Source: Erythrobacter sp. KY5 (GTDB lineage Bacteria; Pseudomonadota; Alphaproteobacteria; Sphingomonadales; Sphingomonadaceae). From it: a stretch of 64,000 bases of DNA. Positions 18,921 to 29,768 of the stretch are shown here, piece after piece (the stretch's first letter is position 1; every line of letters starts with the position of its first letter). The position numbers and the translations under genes were made by a program. The DNA is taken from positions 2,649,001 through 2,713,000 of the forward strand of contig NZ_CP021912.1 in the NCBI RefSeq assembly GCF_003264115.1, written 5' to 3'. The notes under the pieces were generated by a model, which saw only the letters and a program-made list of their open reading frames with translations, did no database searches and was not told where the DNA came from.

Positions 18921-21248
18921 ATGAGGCCGTTTACAGTGTCGCGCAACATGACCAGCCCTTTGGCGCTGGCAGCTTCGGCTGCGTGTTTCTCGGCGATGCT
19001 CGCGGCGACGCCGGTTCACGCTCAGGATGATGCGCCGCTCCCCGGTCAGGCGATTTCTCAGGCCGATCCCGACGCACCGCCGCCACCGCCCACTTTCGAG
19101 AATGACGACCCGCCCAGTCTTGCACCGGAATTGCCCGAAGAAGGCGACAAGATCGCTTTCGAAGCAGAGCAGGTCGAATATGACAGCGAGGCCGACTTTC
19201 TCACCGCTCGCGGCAATGTGATCGTGCGATCGGACCGCGCGTCGGTTCGGGCGAACGAGGTGACTTGGGACCGGGCAAGCGGTGCGATCATCGCGCGCGG
19301 AAACGTCCGCTTCGTCGATGATTCGGGCAACCAGATCTTTACCGAGACCATCGAGCTGAACGACGAGTTCGAAGCAGGCGCGATGGACGACCTGCTGCTC
19401 GCACTCAGGGCAGGCGGGCGGCTTGCGGCAAGGTCGGCAGACCGTGCGCAGGATGGCACGGTCCTGCTGACAGATGCCGCATACACAGCCTGTGCGGTCA
19501 GTGATGAAGCTGGATGCGACAAAGACCCGTCCTGGCGCATCACCGCCGAACGGGTGACCTACGATCCGGATGAGGCGCGTGTCAGTTTCGAAGGTGCGAT
19601 GCTGGAGCTGTTCGGCGCGCGCATCCTGCCGTTGCCGGGTCTCGCCATCCGTACCGATGGCGCCGCAGAAAGCGGGTTTCTGGTTCCCAACGTCCGCCTC
19701 GACCAGGTCAACGGGCTTGAGCTGTCGGGCGAATATTACTGGCGGCTTGACGATAACAAGGATTTGACACTGGGCGCGCGGGTTTATTCCGACGTTGCGC
19801 CCATGGCGACCGGCCAGTTCCGCCACCTCACCGAAAAAGGCGCGTACCAGATCACCGGTTATGCGACCTCAAGCCGCCGTGTCTCGAATTTCGGAGCGAC
19901 ACCAACCACGCAAAGCGACCCTCGCGGGCACCTGTTCGCCAATGGCCGGTTTCAGTTCTCGCCCGAATGGAGCCTGACCGGATCGGTTCGCCTGTCGAGC
20001 GATCGCACCTTCCTTCGCCGCTATGACATCAGCCGCGATGATCGGCTGCGCTCGACGATCAATCTGGAGCGGATTGACGACCGCTCGTATCTCAGCGTTG
20101 CCGGATGGGCGACACAGACCTTGCGGATCAACGCCGAGCAAGGGCAGGTTCCGCTAGCGGTCCCGGCGATCGACTATCGCTACAATATCGAAGATCCGCT
20201 GCTTGGCGGCAATCTTCAGCTTCAGGCGAACTCGCTAAGTCTTGTTCGCAACGAAGGGCAGGATACGCAGCGCGCCTTTGCCGGGGCCCGGTGGGATTTG
20301 CGCCAGCTGACCGGGCTTGGCCAGGTGGTGACCTTCACCGGCCTCGTTCGCGGCGATGTCTACAATACCAATGACACGCTTTCGACGCTGACCGCTTCGT
20401 ATCGCGGAGACGAGGGTTGGACGACGCGCGGCGTAGCGACCGCTGCGGTCGATATCGAATGGCCATTCGTTGGCGAAGCGTTCGGCGGCACGCAGGTCCT
20501 GAAGCCCCGCCTGCAATTCGTGGCCGCCCCGTCGATCCGCAACCTCGCCGTGCCGAATGAAGATGCGCGCGCGATTGATCTTGAGGATTCCAACCTCTTC
20601 GCGCTCAACCGCTTTCCAGGATATGATCGCGTCGAGGAAGGGTCGCGCGTGACATGGGGCGTCGATTGGGAACTGACCAAACCGGGATGGCGCGTCAAAA
20701 CCAATATCGGTCAGTCCTTCCGCGTGACCGAAACAGACCAGTCGATCTTCCCCGACGGTACCGGATTGTCTGAACGCGTTTCGGATTTCGTCGGCAGGAC
20801 CGAGGTGCGTTATCGCAACTTCCTCGCCTTCACTCACCGTTTTCGCGTCGACAAGGACAGTTTCGAACTACGCCGCAACGAGATCGACGCGACCATCGGT
20901 TCGCAGCGCAATTATGTCGAGGTTGGCTATCTGCGCCTGAACCGCGACATTCAGACGGTAGAGGATTTGCGCGACCGCGAGGAAATCCGTGCCGCGGGGC
21001 GCTTCACCATCGGTCGGCACTGGTCGATGTTCGGATCGGGCGTCTTCAACCTGACCAGCGCGGCCGAAGATCCAATCTTCTCGCCCGACGGGTTCGAGCC
21101 GATCCGTACGCGCCTGGGTATTGCCTACCGCGACGACTGCATTGAATTCGGCGCGACCTGGCGGCGTGACTTCATCACGGCGGGCGATGCCGAGCGTGGC
21201 AACTCGTTCCAGCTGTTCTTCGCGCTGCGCAATCTGGGCTTCAATTAG
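18921..21248 (+). CDS. lptD: LPS-assembly protein LptD
   Basis: About 775 residues. A signal peptide ends ATPVHAQ, a Pro/Asp-rich linker follows, then an OstA/LptA-like jellyroll (FEAEQVEYDSEADFLTARGNV, about residues 70-200) and a long beta-barrel domain with the typical aromatic C-terminus (FALRNLGFN). It inserts lipopolysaccharide into the outer leaflet. ATGs at 18849, 18891 and 18948 are also in frame; 18921 gives a signal peptide with a basic n-region. It heads lptD-surA-pdxA-rsmA, a widely conserved order. Confidence 0.93.
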   Translation: MRPFTVSRNMTSPLALAASAACFSAMLAATPVHAQDDAPLPGQAISQADPDAPPPPPTFENDDPPSLAPELPEEGDKIAFEAEQVEYDSEADFLTARGNVIVRSDRASVRANEVTWDRASGAIIARGNVRFVDDSGNQIFTETIELNDEFEAGAMDDLLLALRAGGRLAARSADRAQDGTVLLTDAAYTACAVSDEAGCDKDPSWRITAERVTYDPDEARVSFEGAMLELFGARILPLPGLAIRTDGAAESGFLVPNVRLDQVNGLELSGEYYWRLDDNKDLTLGARVYSDVAPMATGQFRHLTEKGAYQITGYATSSRRVSNFGATPTTQSDPRGHLFANGRFQFSPEWSLTGSVRLSSDRTFLRRYDISRDDRLRSTINLERIDDRSYLSVAGWATQTLRINAEQGQVPLAVPAIDYRYNIEDPLLGGNLQLQANSLSLVRNEGQDTQRAFAGARWDLRQLTGLGQVVTFTGLVRGDVYNTNDTLSTLTASYRGDEGWTTRGVATAAVDIEWPFVGEAFGGTQVLKPRLQFVAAPSIRNLAVPNEDARAIDLEDSNLFALNRFPGYDRVEEGSRVTWGVDWELTKPGWRVKTNIGQSFRVTETDQSIFPDGTGLSERVSDFVGRTEVRYRNFLAFTHRFRVDKDSFELRRNEIDATIGSQRNYVEVGYLRLNRDIQTVEDLRDREEIRAAGRFTIGRHWSMFGSGVFNLTSAAEDPIFSPDGFEPIRTRLGIAYRDDCIEFGATWRRDFITAGDAERGNSFQLFFALRNLGFN

Positions 21249-21480
21249 GTCGCCAATCGCGCCCTCCCCGATTACTGGACCCCGGTGAATTGGCAGCGCG
21301 CAAAAAACGGGTTAAAGCGCGCCTCGACTAACCTCACTCAGCTAGCGTTAAGCCGGGAGCGTGCAACGGTTTGACCATGTTGAGGCCGCACTTCGGGCGG
21401 CAACAGATCCAGGTCGCGAGCGAAACGGGACGCATGACGACCGCACGCATGAAAACAATTCGGGATTACGGGACGTGACG

Positions 21481-22827
21481 TTGAAGGTATTTGCTTCCAT
21501 TCGAAATTCAGTAGCTGCGCTTGCTCTTGCAGGGCTGGTAACAGCACCTGCCGCCGCGCAGACGACAGCGGTGCCAACGGCTGACAATCCGCTTGGCATT
21601 CCCGAAAACTTCACCGTTTTCGGCAGCGAGAACCCGAACGAGCGTTCTGCGACCGCTGTGGTGAACGGCTTCGTGATCACCGGAACCGATATCGACCAGC
21701 GCGTAGCGCTTGTCACTAACGCGTCCGAAGTCGAGGTTTCCGAAGCCGAGCGCCAGCGTCTGCGCGTTCAGGTGCTGCGCAACCTGATCGACGAAACGCT
21801 CAAGATTCAGGCAGCAGCCGCACAGGAAGTCGGCGTCGAACGCGCGGAGGTCGAGCAGACCTATCAGCAGCTCGCCGCGCAGAACTTTGGCCAGAACCCG
21901 GAGCGCATGGACGAATACCTCGCCTCGATCGGTTCCTCGCCTGCCGCGCTCAAGCGCCAGATCGAGGGTGAAATTGCATGGGAAAACCTGATCCGCCGCA
22001 ACATCTCGCCCTTCGTCAACGTGTCCGCAGAAGAAGTGAGCGGTGTTCTCGAGCGGCTCGAAGAGGCGCGCGGCACAGAGGAATATCGCCTCGGCGAGAT
22101 TTACATGAATGCGACCGAGGAAAACCGCGAAGCGGTGATCCAGAATATGCAGCGGATCATGGAACAGCTTGAGGCGGGCGGCAGCTTCGTCGCCTATGCG
22201 CGCCAGTTTTCCGAAGCCTCCACCGCGGTTCAGGGCGGCGACACCGGTTTCCTGCGCCTCGCGACCCTGCCCGGCCCGATGGCCGATGCAGCCCGCCAGA
22301 TGCAGCCGGGCCAGCTTGTCGGCCCGATCGCGATCCCGGGCGGCTTCACCATCATCTACCTTATCGACCGCCGGCAGGTTCTAACCGCCGATCCGCGCGA
22401 TTCGGTGCTTAACCTCAAGCAGATCTCGATCGCTTTCGCACAAGGTACTTCAGAAGCCGAAGCGAACGCCAAGATCGAGGAATTCGGCCTTTTCATCCAG
22501 TCGCTTCGCAGCTGTAACGAGGCGGAAACCGCACGTTCGGTTCTGGGAGCGACGGTTGTGACCAACGACCAGATTCAGGCGCGTCAACTGCCCGAGCAGC
22601 TTCAGAACATTCTTCTGAACATGCAGGTCGGCCAGACCACCCCTCCCTTCGGCAGCGCCGAGGAAGGTGTGCGCGTTCTGATGCTGTGTGGTCGCGATGA
22701 GCCTGAAGATGCGGGCACCCCGACCTTCCAGTCGGTTATGAACAACATCGAGAGCGAGCGCATCAACAAGCGCGCACAGCGTTATCTGCGCGACCTGCGT
22801 AACGACGCGTATATCGAGTACAACTAA
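21481..22827 (+). CDS. surA: Periplasmic peptidyl-prolyl isomerase / chaperone SurA
   Basis: About 448 residues with a signal peptide (KVFASIRNSVAALALAG...APAAAQ). The SurA N-terminal domain has AVVNGFVITGTDIDQR, and one clear parvulin domain follows (YRLGEIYMNATEENRE...FSEASTAVQGGDTGFLRL...GFTIIYLIDRR). The second parvulin-like region is degenerate. It escorts outer-membrane proteins, including LptD, to the barrel assembly machinery. The TTG at 21481 gives the best signal peptide and has a GGGA eight bases upstream; earlier GTG codons are in frame. Confidence 0.9.
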   Translation: MKVFASIRNSVAALALAGLVTAPAAAQTTAVPTADNPLGIPENFTVFGSENPNERSATAVVNGFVITGTDIDQRVALVTNASEVEVSEAERQRLRVQVLRNLIDETLKIQAAAAQEVGVERAEVEQTYQQLAAQNFGQNPERMDEYLASIGSSPAALKRQIEGEIAWENLIRRNISPFVNVSAEEVSGVLERLEEARGTEEYRLGEIYMNATEENREAVIQNMQRIMEQLEAGGSFVAYARQFSEASTAVQGGDTGFLRLATLPGPMADAARQMQPGQLVGPIAIPGGFTIIYLIDRRQVLTADPRDSVLNLKQISIAFAQGTSEAEANAKIEEFGLFIQSLRSCNEAETARSVLGATVVTNDQIQARQLPEQLQNILLNMQVGQTTPPFGSAEEGVRVLMLCGRDEPEDAGTPTFQSVMNNIESERINKRAQRYLRDLRNDAYIEYN

Positions 22828-22849
22828 ACCGGTTGTGGGGGCACAAGGA

Positions 22850-23881
22850 TTGACGCGCGATACAGTGGCAGGCGCTCCGCTCGCGATTTCGCTGGGGGAC
22901 CCGGCGGGGATCGGTCCCGAGATTATTCTTGCCAGCTACCAGCGATTGCGAGGTGCGCAGCGCGCTTTCTTCGTGGTGGGCGGCGCTGATGTCCTTCGTG
23001 CCGCCATCGACAATGCCGGGCTGGATTTCGCAGTCGTCCCGATTGAGGAACCCGGCGAAGCGACTGAAGCCTTCGCAAAGGGCCTGCCGGTTATCGCTGG
23101 TGCAGACGCGGTCTATTCGCCCGGTGCACCCGATGACGACGGGGCCGCGCTCGCGCTGCACTCGCTCGCCGAAGCGACACGCTGCGTGCTGCTGGGACAG
23201 GCTGCCGCACTGGTGACAGCCCCGGTCAGCAAGTCGCAGCTTGCCAAGGTTGGCTTTGAGTATCCCGGACAGACCGAATTTCTTGCCGAAATCAGCGGAC
23301 TTGCTCCTGAAGATGCCGTCATGATGCTGGCCGGGCCTTCCTTGCGCACTGTCCCGCTTACGGTCCACTGCGCGCTGGCGGATGTACCGGGATTGCTGTC
23401 GCAGGAGCTGATCACCCACAAGGCGCAGATCGTTGCCGATGGGCTGAAACGCGACTTCGGGATCGGGCAACCGCGCATCGCCGTTGCGGGCCTCAACCCG
23501 CATTCAGGCGAGAACGGACAATTCGGCGATGAAGAATCGCGCATTATCGCGCCTGCCATTTCCACGCTTCAATCGGATGGCCTCGATGTGACCGGCCCTG
23601 TTCCCGGTGATGCGCTTTTCACGCCGGTGATGCGCCGCAACTACGACGTGGCGCTGTGCATGTATCACGACCAGGCACTTATCCCCTTGAAGGCGCTTGA
23701 GTTCGATCAGGGGGTCAACGTAACGCTCGGCCTGCCGATCATTCGCACTTCGCCTGATCATGGAACCGCGTTCGATATCGCTGGATCAGGCCGGGCGAAC
23801 CCCGACGCCATGATCGCAGCGATCGTAATGGCGAGCGACTGTGCGCAAGCGCGTTCGGCGCGACAGACTTCCGGTGCCTGA
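22850..23881 (+). CDS. pdxA: 4-hydroxythreonine-4-phosphate dehydrogenase
   Basis: About 343 residues. It begins PLAISLGDPAGIGPEI and contains TAPVSKSQL, GLNPHSGENGQFGDEE and MYHDQALIPLKAL, all PdxA signatures with the metal-binding His and Asp. It is a step of the deoxyxylulose 5-phosphate-dependent pyridoxal phosphate pathway. The TTG at 22850 has GGGGG eight bases upstream; a GTG at 22835 is the alternative. It overlaps rsmA. Confidence 0.94.
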   Translation: MTRDTVAGAPLAISLGDPAGIGPEIILASYQRLRGAQRAFFVVGGADVLRAAIDNAGLDFAVVPIEEPGEATEAFAKGLPVIAGADAVYSPGAPDDDGAALALHSLAEATRCVLLGQAAALVTAPVSKSQLAKVGFEYPGQTEFLAEISGLAPEDAVMMLAGPSLRTVPLTVHCALADVPGLLSQELITHKAQIVADGLKRDFGIGQPRIAVAGLNPHSGENGQFGDEESRIIAPAISTLQSDGLDVTGPVPGDALFTPVMRRNYDVALCMYHDQALIPLKALEFDQGVNVTLGLPIIRTSPDHGTAFDIAGSGRANPDAMIAAIVMASDCAQARSARQTSGA

Positions 23882-24701
23882 CCTCCCCCCGATCCGGGAA
23901 ACGATTGCAAGGCATGGTCTTTCCGCGTCAAAGGCGCTGGGCCAGAACTTCCTCCTCGATGAGCAATTGCTGAGCCGCATCGCAGCGCTTCCGGGCGATC
24001 TCACCGGTGCGCGCGTGCTCGAAGTCGGGCCCGGTCCGGGCGGCCTTACACGCGCGCTCCTGCGTGCCGGTGCCCGCGTGACCGCTATCGAGATGGACCG
24101 CCGTTGCCTGCCTGCGCTGGAGGAACTGAGCGAAGCCTTTCCCGGTCAACTGACCGTGATCGAAGGCGATGCGATGAAGCTTGACCACGGCGCAATCATG
24201 GAGGGCGAACCTTTCCACGTCCTGTCCAACCTGCCCTACAATGTCGGCACGGCCTTGTTCGTGAAGTGGCTGTCGGGCGCAGAATGGCCGCCGCAATGGA
24301 GATCGCTCACCTTGATGTTCCAGCGCGAAGTGGCCGAACGGATAGTGGCCCAGCCCGCCGGCAGCGCCTTTGGCCGTCTCGCCGTGCTCGCGCAGTGGCG
24401 CGCGGTCGCGAAGCTGGCAATGAAAGTCCACCGCAGTGCGTTCACCCCGCCACCCAAGGTGATGAGCGCCATCGTCCATGTTACGCCTGTCGATGCCCCG
24501 GCAGACGTGCCGGCCCGAACGCTTGAACGTCTGACCGAAGCCGCCTTTGGCCAGCGCCGCAAGATGCTGCGCCAAAGCCTCAAGAGCGTACCGGGCGCTC
24601 TTGACGCGTTGCGCATTGTCGGGATCGAGGAAACGCGCCGTGCCGAAACCGTGAGCGTGGACGAGTTTGTCGCCCTGGCAAAAGCTGTCGGAAAAGCCTG
24701 A
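23874..24701 (+). CDS. rsmA: 16S rRNA dimethyladenosine transferase
   Basis: About 275 residues. KALGQNFLLDEQLLSRI and LEVGPGPGGLTRALL (SAM motif I) come first, and NLPYNVGT is the adenine N6-methyltransferase motif. It dimethylates two adenines at the 3' end of 16S rRNA (KsgA). The GTG at 23874 overlaps the pdxA stop by eight bases; a GTG at 23841 would also be in frame but would overlap pdxA by 41. Confidence 0.95.
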   Translation: MPDLPPIRETIARHGLSASKALGQNFLLDEQLLSRIAALPGDLTGARVLEVGPGPGGLTRALLRAGARVTAIEMDRRCLPALEELSEAFPGQLTVIEGDAMKLDHGAIMEGEPFHVLSNLPYNVGTALFVKWLSGAEWPPQWRSLTLMFQREVAERIVAQPAGSAFGRLAVLAQWRAVAKLAMKVHRSAFTPPPKVMSAIVHVTPVDAPADVPARTLERLTEAAFGQRRKMLRQSLKSVPGALDALRIVGIEETRRAETVSVDEFVALAKAVGKA

Positions 24702-24858
24702 CCCGCGATCTGCAAAGCCTGACGGTTTGGTTAAACCTCTGGTTAATTTGAGGTAATCACGCTCGCTCACTTCCTGGTCGCAAATACAGGAGCAAAAGTG
24801 GATCTTCGGGATCGCGTGGGGCAGCCAGCCGGTGCCTCTCGTCTTGCAGGAGAAGCCT

Positions 24859-25245
24859 ATGAGTAGCCTCGCAAATCGTCAGCAAGCCGCAGAGATCGAG
24901 CGCCGCCGAGCAGGGCGGATGCTGGTCGAGATTCCGGTCGGCCTTCGAACCGTGAGCGGCGTGCGTGATTGCAAGATTGCCAACATCTCCGACGCTGGCG
25001 CGAAGCTCGAACTGGACGATCCTCCGCCGATGGGCGTTACCGGCTGGCTCGTGATGGGCGAGGATGAGGTTTACTGCACGGTCGTCTGGACGAACGAGAC
25101 TGCCTGCGGGGTTGAATTCGAATTCGTCCTGCGCCCCGGAATGATGGCCCGCCTTGCCGGCGAACGGGCAAAGGAGGTCGGTCCGGCAGCCGACCGGGGG
25201 AATATCCAGATGGGACGCAAGCGCTCTGCACTGGTGTCGCGCTGA
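24859..25245 (+). CDS. PilZ-domain protein
   Basis: 128 residues with CAGGAGAA just before the ATG. It starts with an ERRRAGRMLVEIPVGLR segment resembling the RxxxR motif of PilZ domains, then KIANISDAGAKLELDD, close to the D/NxSxxG motif, so c-di-GMP binding is probable. The C-terminal 35 residues are a basic tail. It stands alone before glcB (convergent), so its partner cannot be told. Confidence 0.8.
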   Translation: MSSLANRQQAAEIERRRAGRMLVEIPVGLRTVSGVRDCKIANISDAGAKLELDDPPPMGVTGWLVMGEDEVYCTVVWTNETACGVEFEFVLRPGMMARLAGERAKEVGPAADRGNIQMGRKRSALVSR

Positions 25246-25323
25246 CCACTGCGCGCCATCAATTGCGCCAGCTACGGTAGAAGCGATGGCAGTGCAGTTG
25301 AGGAGCGCAAAGCGCCCGAAAGC

Positions 25324-27420
25324 TCAGCCTGCCTTCTTGACCTGACGCCAGTGGTGAAGCAGCGGTTCGGTGTAACCGCTGGGCTGCTCCACACCCTTGA
25401 AAATCAAGTCCTTCGCCGCACTGAAAGCGGGCTTGTCCTCGTTGCCGATCAGCGGCTCGTAGAACGGATCGCCTGCATTCTGCTCATCGACCTTGGCGGC
25501 CATGCGGGTGAGCGAGTCCATCACTTGATCTTCGGTCACGACGCCGTGAAGCAGCCAGTTGGCGATGTGCTGGGATGAAATGCGCAAAGTGGCGCGGTCC
25601 TCCATCAGGCCCACGTCATTGATATCGGGCACCTTTGAGCACCCAACGCCCGCATCGACCCAGCGCACCACGTAGCCGAGCAACCCCTGGCAATTGTTGT
25701 CGAGCTCGTCGCGAAGCTCGTCCTGCGACCAGTTTGCGCCCTCGGCGAGCGGGATCGTCAGCAGCGTGTCGAGGCTCGGGATTTCGCCCAGCCCCTTCTG
25801 GATCACGAACACGTTTTCCTGATGGTAATGCAGTGCGTGGAGCGTCGCGGCGGTAGGTGACGGCACCCATGCGGTGTTCGCGCCTGCGCGCAAGTGGCCG
25901 ATCTTCTGTTCCATCATGTCGGCCATCATATCGGGCGCGGCCCACATGCCCTTGCCGATCTGCGCCTTGCCCGAAAGGCCATGTCTCAAGCCGATCGCGA
26001 CATTGCGCGCCTCGTAAGCGGCGAGCCAGTCCGAACCCTTCATCGCGCCTTTGCGCATCATCGGCCCGGCGCGCATCGAGGTGTGAATCTCGTCGCCCGT
26101 GCGGTCGAGGAAGCCGGTGTTGATGAAGACGATCCGGTCACGCACGGCGTGGATGCAGGCGGCAAGGTTGGCGCTGGTGCGGCGCTCTTCGTCCATGACG
26201 CCGACCTTGATCGTGTGGCGCGGCAGGCCCAACAAATCCTCGACCGCATCGAACAGGTCGTTAGTGAAGGCGCATTCTTCCGGCCCGTGCATCTTGGGCT
26301 TCACGATATAGATCGAACCGTGCTTGGAATTGCCGAACTTCGCATGGCCTTCGACATCGAGGGCGCTGATCGCGCTGGTGAAAACGGCGTCCATGATGCC
26401 TTCGGGGACTTCGTCGCCTGAGGGTAAGCGGATCGCCGGATTGGTCATCAGGTGGCCGACATTGCGCACGAACATCAGGCTGCGGCCTGACAGCGCGTGC
26501 TCTGTGCCCGAATTGTCCTTGTAGGTCTTATCGCGGGCGAGCTTGCGGGTCAGCGTCCTGCCGCCCTTCTCGAAGCTCTCCTCCAAATCGCCGCGAATGA
26601 TGCCGAGCCAGTTGGTGTAGGCGGTGAGCTTGTCCTCGCCATCGACCGCTGCGACCGAATCCTCGCAATCGGCAATGGTGGTCAGCGCGGCTTCGACATT
26701 GATGTCGGCGATGCCCGCCTTGTCGGTCTTTCCGACCGGGTGGTCGCGGTCGAAGACGACTTCGATGTGAAGGCCATTGTTCTTGAATAGCAGGCCCTTG
26801 TCAGTGTGGCCGACCCACTGGCTTTCATCCTTGAGCTTTCCGTCATGCTCGTCCGCAAGGTCGGCCCAGCTCTGGTCAACCAGCGGAAGCGCCTGATCCA
26901 GAAATTCGCGTCCGCGCGCGATCACGGCGGCACCGCGCTCCTCGTCATAGCCTCCGGGACGGGCGGGCGGCGCATCGAGTGCGTCGGTGCCGTAAAACGC
27001 ATCGTAGAGCGAACCCCAGCGCGCATTGGCAGCATTCAGCAGGAAACGCGCATTGAGGATCGGCACCACCAGCTGCGGGCCTGCCATGGTCGCGATCTCG
27101 GCATCGACATTCTGCGTTCTGATCGTAAAATCGCCCGGTTCGGGTACGAGATAGCCGATCTCTTCCAGAAACGCGCGATACTCGCCTGCGTCATGCGGTT
27201 TGCCCGCGCGCTCGGTATGCCATGCGTCGATCTTCGCCTGCAATTCCTCGCGCTTTTCGAGCAGTGCCTTGTTGCGCGGAGCAAAACTGGCAAGCAGCTG
27301 AGCAAAGCCTTCCCAGAAGGCGCTCGGATCGCGGCCAAGCACGGGAAACACTTCCCGCTCAAGCAGATCGGCAAGCCGCTGGTCGACCTCAAGGCCGGCG
27401 CGCGTGGTGGTATCGCTCAT
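25324..27420 (-). CDS. glcB: Malate synthase G
   Basis: 698 residues, the G-isoform length (about 720). It has VQEGMDAV-type acetyl-CoA and glyoxylate regions, here [12 protein letters not shown], a catalytic-base area near [13 protein letters not shown], and the late [12 protein letters not shown]. It condenses glyoxylate with acetyl-CoA; isocitrate lyase is not nearby. An in-frame extension to 27573 lacks similarity to the family N-terminus ([15 protein letters not shown]), so the ATG at 27420 is used. Confidence 0.95.
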   Translation of the reverse strand: MSDTTTRAGLEVDQRLADLLEREVFPVLGRDPSAFWEGFAQLLASFAPRNKALLEKREELQAKIDAWHTERAGKPHDAGEYRAFLEEIGYLVPEPGDFTIRTQNVDAEIATMAGPQLVVPILNARFLLNAANARWGSLYDAFYGTDALDAPPARPGGYDEERGAAVIARGREFLDQALPLVDQSWADLADEHDGKLKDESQWVGHTDKGLLFKNNGLHIEVVFDRDHPVGKTDKAGIADINVEAALTTIADCEDSVAAVDGEDKLTAYTNWLGIIRGDLEESFEKGGRTLTRKLARDKTYKDNSGTEHALSGRSLMFVRNVGHLMTNPAIRLPSGDEVPEGIMDAVFTSAISALDVEGHAKFGNSKHGSIYIVKPKMHGPEECAFTNDLFDAVEDLLGLPRHTIKVGVMDEERRTSANLAACIHAVRDRIVFINTGFLDRTGDEIHTSMRAGPMMRKGAMKGSDWLAAYEARNVAIGLRHGLSGKAQIGKGMWAAPDMMADMMEQKIGHLRAGANTAWVPSPTAATLHALHYHQENVFVIQKGLGEIPSLDTLLTIPLAEGANWSQDELRDELDNNCQGLLGYVVRWVDAGVGCSKVPDINDVGLMEDRATLRISSQHIANWLLHGVVTEDQVMDSLTRMAAKVDEQNAGDPFYEPLIGNEDKPAFSAAKDLIFKGVEQPSGYTEPLLHHWRQVKKAG

Positions 27421-27549
27421 AAATGTCCTCGTGACTTGAAGAGAGGTTAGCCAAGTCCGGGGGAGGAGAACGCGGCTGCATATGACGCGGGGACGAGGGT
27501 TTTGCAACGCCTTGGACTTAGAGATTTCCGCCGCTAGAGGTGGTTTCCA

Positions 27550-28755
27550 ATGAAACCTCGAAACTCCGATCAAATCGACGCCCGAATTGACGCAGGGGCA
27601 ATGCTGGATCAGGTCCGGTCGTGGTGCGAAATCAACACCGGAACCGCAAATGTGGATGGCCTTGCAAAACAGGCCGCCATTCTGGCTGAGGCTTTCTCAG
27701 CTTTGCCCGGAGAGGTCGAACTGGTCGATCCTGCGCCGGTCACGGCGATTGCCGCTGATGGCAGCGAATTTGAAAAGGCGCACGGCCAGCACCTTGTCCT
27801 GCGCGTGCGTCCAACCGCCAATCGCCGCATCCTTTTGACCGGACACATGGACACCGTTTTTCCGGCCGATCACCACTTCCAGAAGCTGACATGGCTCGAA
27901 GATGGCGTGCTCAACGGCCCCGGCGTTGCCGACATGAAGGGCGGAATCGCGGTGATGCTGCACGCGCTGATGGCGTTCGAGGAGACGGCGTCGGCGGGTT
28001 CGCTTGGCTATGACGTGATGCTCAATTCGGACGAGGAAACCGGATCGCTCGCCAGCGCGGACCTCATCGCGGAAATGGCGCGCGGGAAGCTCGCCGCGCT
28101 TACCTATGAACCCGCCGCCTTGCCCGATGGCACGCTTGCCCACGCGCGCGGCGGGACGGGGAACTACTCGATCACCTTCTCCGGCAAGAGCGCGCATGCG
28201 GGTCGCAACCCGCATGAAGGGCGCAACGCGATTGTGGCGGCTGCCGATCTGATCCTGAAACTGAAAGGGTTGGAACGCGAGGACATCACCGTCAACCCGG
28301 CCAAGCTCGAAGGCGGCGGCCCGAACAACGTGGTGCCCGATCACGCGATCCTGCGCTTCAACATTCGCCCCAAAAGCACCGAGGCGATGGAAGGATTCGA
28401 CAAGGATTTGAGCGCCTTGCTCGGCGCTATTGAGCGGGACCATGAGGTTTCCACCCATCGCCATGGAGGCGTCACCCGCCCGCCCAAGCCGGTCGACGAA
28501 CAGGCGCAGAAGCTGTTCGACCTTGTTCGCGAATGCGGGGCGGAGCTTGGCCAAGTGATCAACTGGCAATCAACCGGCGGCGTGTGCGATGGCAACAATA
28601 TCGCAGCCTGCGGTGTGCCCGTGGTCGACACGATGGGCGTGCGCGGCGGCTCAATCCACTCCGCAGACGAATTTCTGATTACCGACAGTCTCGCCGAACG
28701 CGCCGCGCTTTCAGCGCGCGTGATCGATCGCGTATCTCAGGGGGCCCTGAATTGA
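27550..28755 (+). CDS. M20-family metallopeptidase / deacylase of the ast cluster
   Basis: 401 residues. [13 protein letters not shown] (first zinc His and Asp), [10 protein letters not shown] (bridging Asp), NSDEETGS (catalytic and metal Glu) and a late GGSIHSADE (zinc His) give a full M20 site of carboxypeptidase G2 type. It overlaps astA by four bases (TTGA), so it belongs to the arginine succinyltransferase operon. Role in that pathway is inferred; the classical desuccinylase AstE is a different fold, so this might replace it or process another N-acyl amino acid. Confidence 0.85.
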   Translation: MKPRNSDQIDARIDAGAMLDQVRSWCEINTGTANVDGLAKQAAILAEAFSALPGEVELVDPAPVTAIAADGSEFEKAHGQHLVLRVRPTANRRILLTGHMDTVFPADHHFQKLTWLEDGVLNGPGVADMKGGIAVMLHALMAFEETASAGSLGYDVMLNSDEETGSLASADLIAEMARGKLAALTYEPAALPDGTLAHARGGTGNYSITFSGKSAHAGRNPHEGRNAIVAAADLILKLKGLEREDITVNPAKLEGGGPNNVVPDHAILRFNIRPKSTEAMEGFDKDLSALLGAIERDHEVSTHRHGGVTRPPKPVDEQAQKLFDLVRECGAELGQVINWQSTGGVCDGNNIAACGVPVVDTMGVRGGSIHSADEFLITDSLAERAALSARVIDRVSQGALN

Positions 28756-29768
28756 CTTACCGCCTGCGCGCTGCGCGCACATCCGACCTTGAACATCTTT
28801 ACGAGATGGCAAAGCTGACCGGCGGAGGGTTTACCAACCTGCCACCCGACCGCCCTGCCCTCACGGCCAAGCTTGAGCGCGCAGAAGAAGCGTTCGCCAA
28901 CACCGAAGAAGAGCTGGCGGATGAACAATTCGTGCTGGTCCTTGAAAACCTCTCGACCCGCAAGGTCGTGGGCACGTGCCAGCTGATGACCAAGGTCGGT
29001 CAGCAATGGCCGTTCTATTCCTATCGCCTCACCACGCTCACTCAGTATTCGCAGGAGCTCGACCGGACGGTCCGCGCCGAATTGCTCAGCCTGGTCACAG
29101 ATCTTGAGGGATCGAGCGAGGTTGGCGGGCTGTTCCTTCACCCGAATGAACGTGCAGGAGGCCTAGGCCTTCTGCTTGCACGCAGCCGCTATCTCTTCGT
29201 CGGGATGCACCGCAAGCGCTTCGCCGACCGCATCCTTGCAGAGCTTCGCGGGATCATCGACGAGCGCGGCGGATCGCCTTTCTGGGACGGGGTTGCCGGA
29301 CGCTTCTTCGGGATGAGCTTTCAGGAAGCAGACTATTTCAACGCGATCAACGGCAACCAGTTCATCGCCGACCTCATGCCAAAGCACCCCGTCTATGTCT
29401 CGATGCTTTCCGAAGACGCGCGCAGCGTGATCGGGGTGCCGCACCCGACGGGCCGCGCCGCGATGCGGATGCTCGAGAACGAGAATTTCCACTATGACGG
29501 CTATGTCGACATCTTCGATGGAGGGCCGAGCATGGTTGCGCGCACCGATGAGGTCACTAGCGTCAAGAACTCGGTCGAGGCCAGGCTGGTCAGCTGCGAC
29601 CTTGGCGAAGGCGAGCGCGCGATCCTTGCCACCGGGCGGCTTGAGACGTTCCGCGCCTGCTACGGCGCGCGCCAGCTCGATGGCGAAGGCGGCGTGGCCA
29701 TCGACGCGGCGGCAGCGGATGCTCTCGATGTTAGCGAAGGCGACACGGTGTGGAGCGTGGCGCGATGA
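28752..29768 (+). CDS. astA: Arginine N-succinyltransferase
   Basis: 338 residues, TTG start overlapping the M20 stop. It begins YRLRAARTSDLEHLYEMA and has ERAGGLGLLLARSRYLF, RFFGMSFQEADYF and KHPVYVSML, the marks of AstA. It transfers succinyl from succinyl-CoA to the alpha-amine of arginine, the first step of arginine catabolism by the AST route. Confidence 0.94.
   Translation: MTYRLRAARTSDLEHLYEMAKLTGGGFTNLPPDRPALTAKLERAEEAFANTEEELADEQFVLVLENLSTRKVVGTCQLMTKVGQQWPFYSYRLTTLTQYSQELDRTVRAELLSLVTDLEGSSEVGGLFLHPNERAGGLGLLLARSRYLFVGMHRKRFADRILAELRGIIDERGGSPFWDGVAGRFFGMSFQEADYFNAINGNQFIADLMPKHPVYVSMLSEDARSVIGVPHPTGRAAMRMLENENFHYDGYVDIFDGGPSMVARTDEVTSVKNSVEARLVSCDLGEGERAILATGRLETFRACYGARQLDGEGGVAIDAAAADALDVSEGDTVWSVAR

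Noticed and set aside
24731-24746. TTAA-N8-TTAA in front of the PilZ gene as a CtrA box
   Set aside because: The spacing is eight bases, not the seven of the CtrA consensus, and no flanking match supports it.
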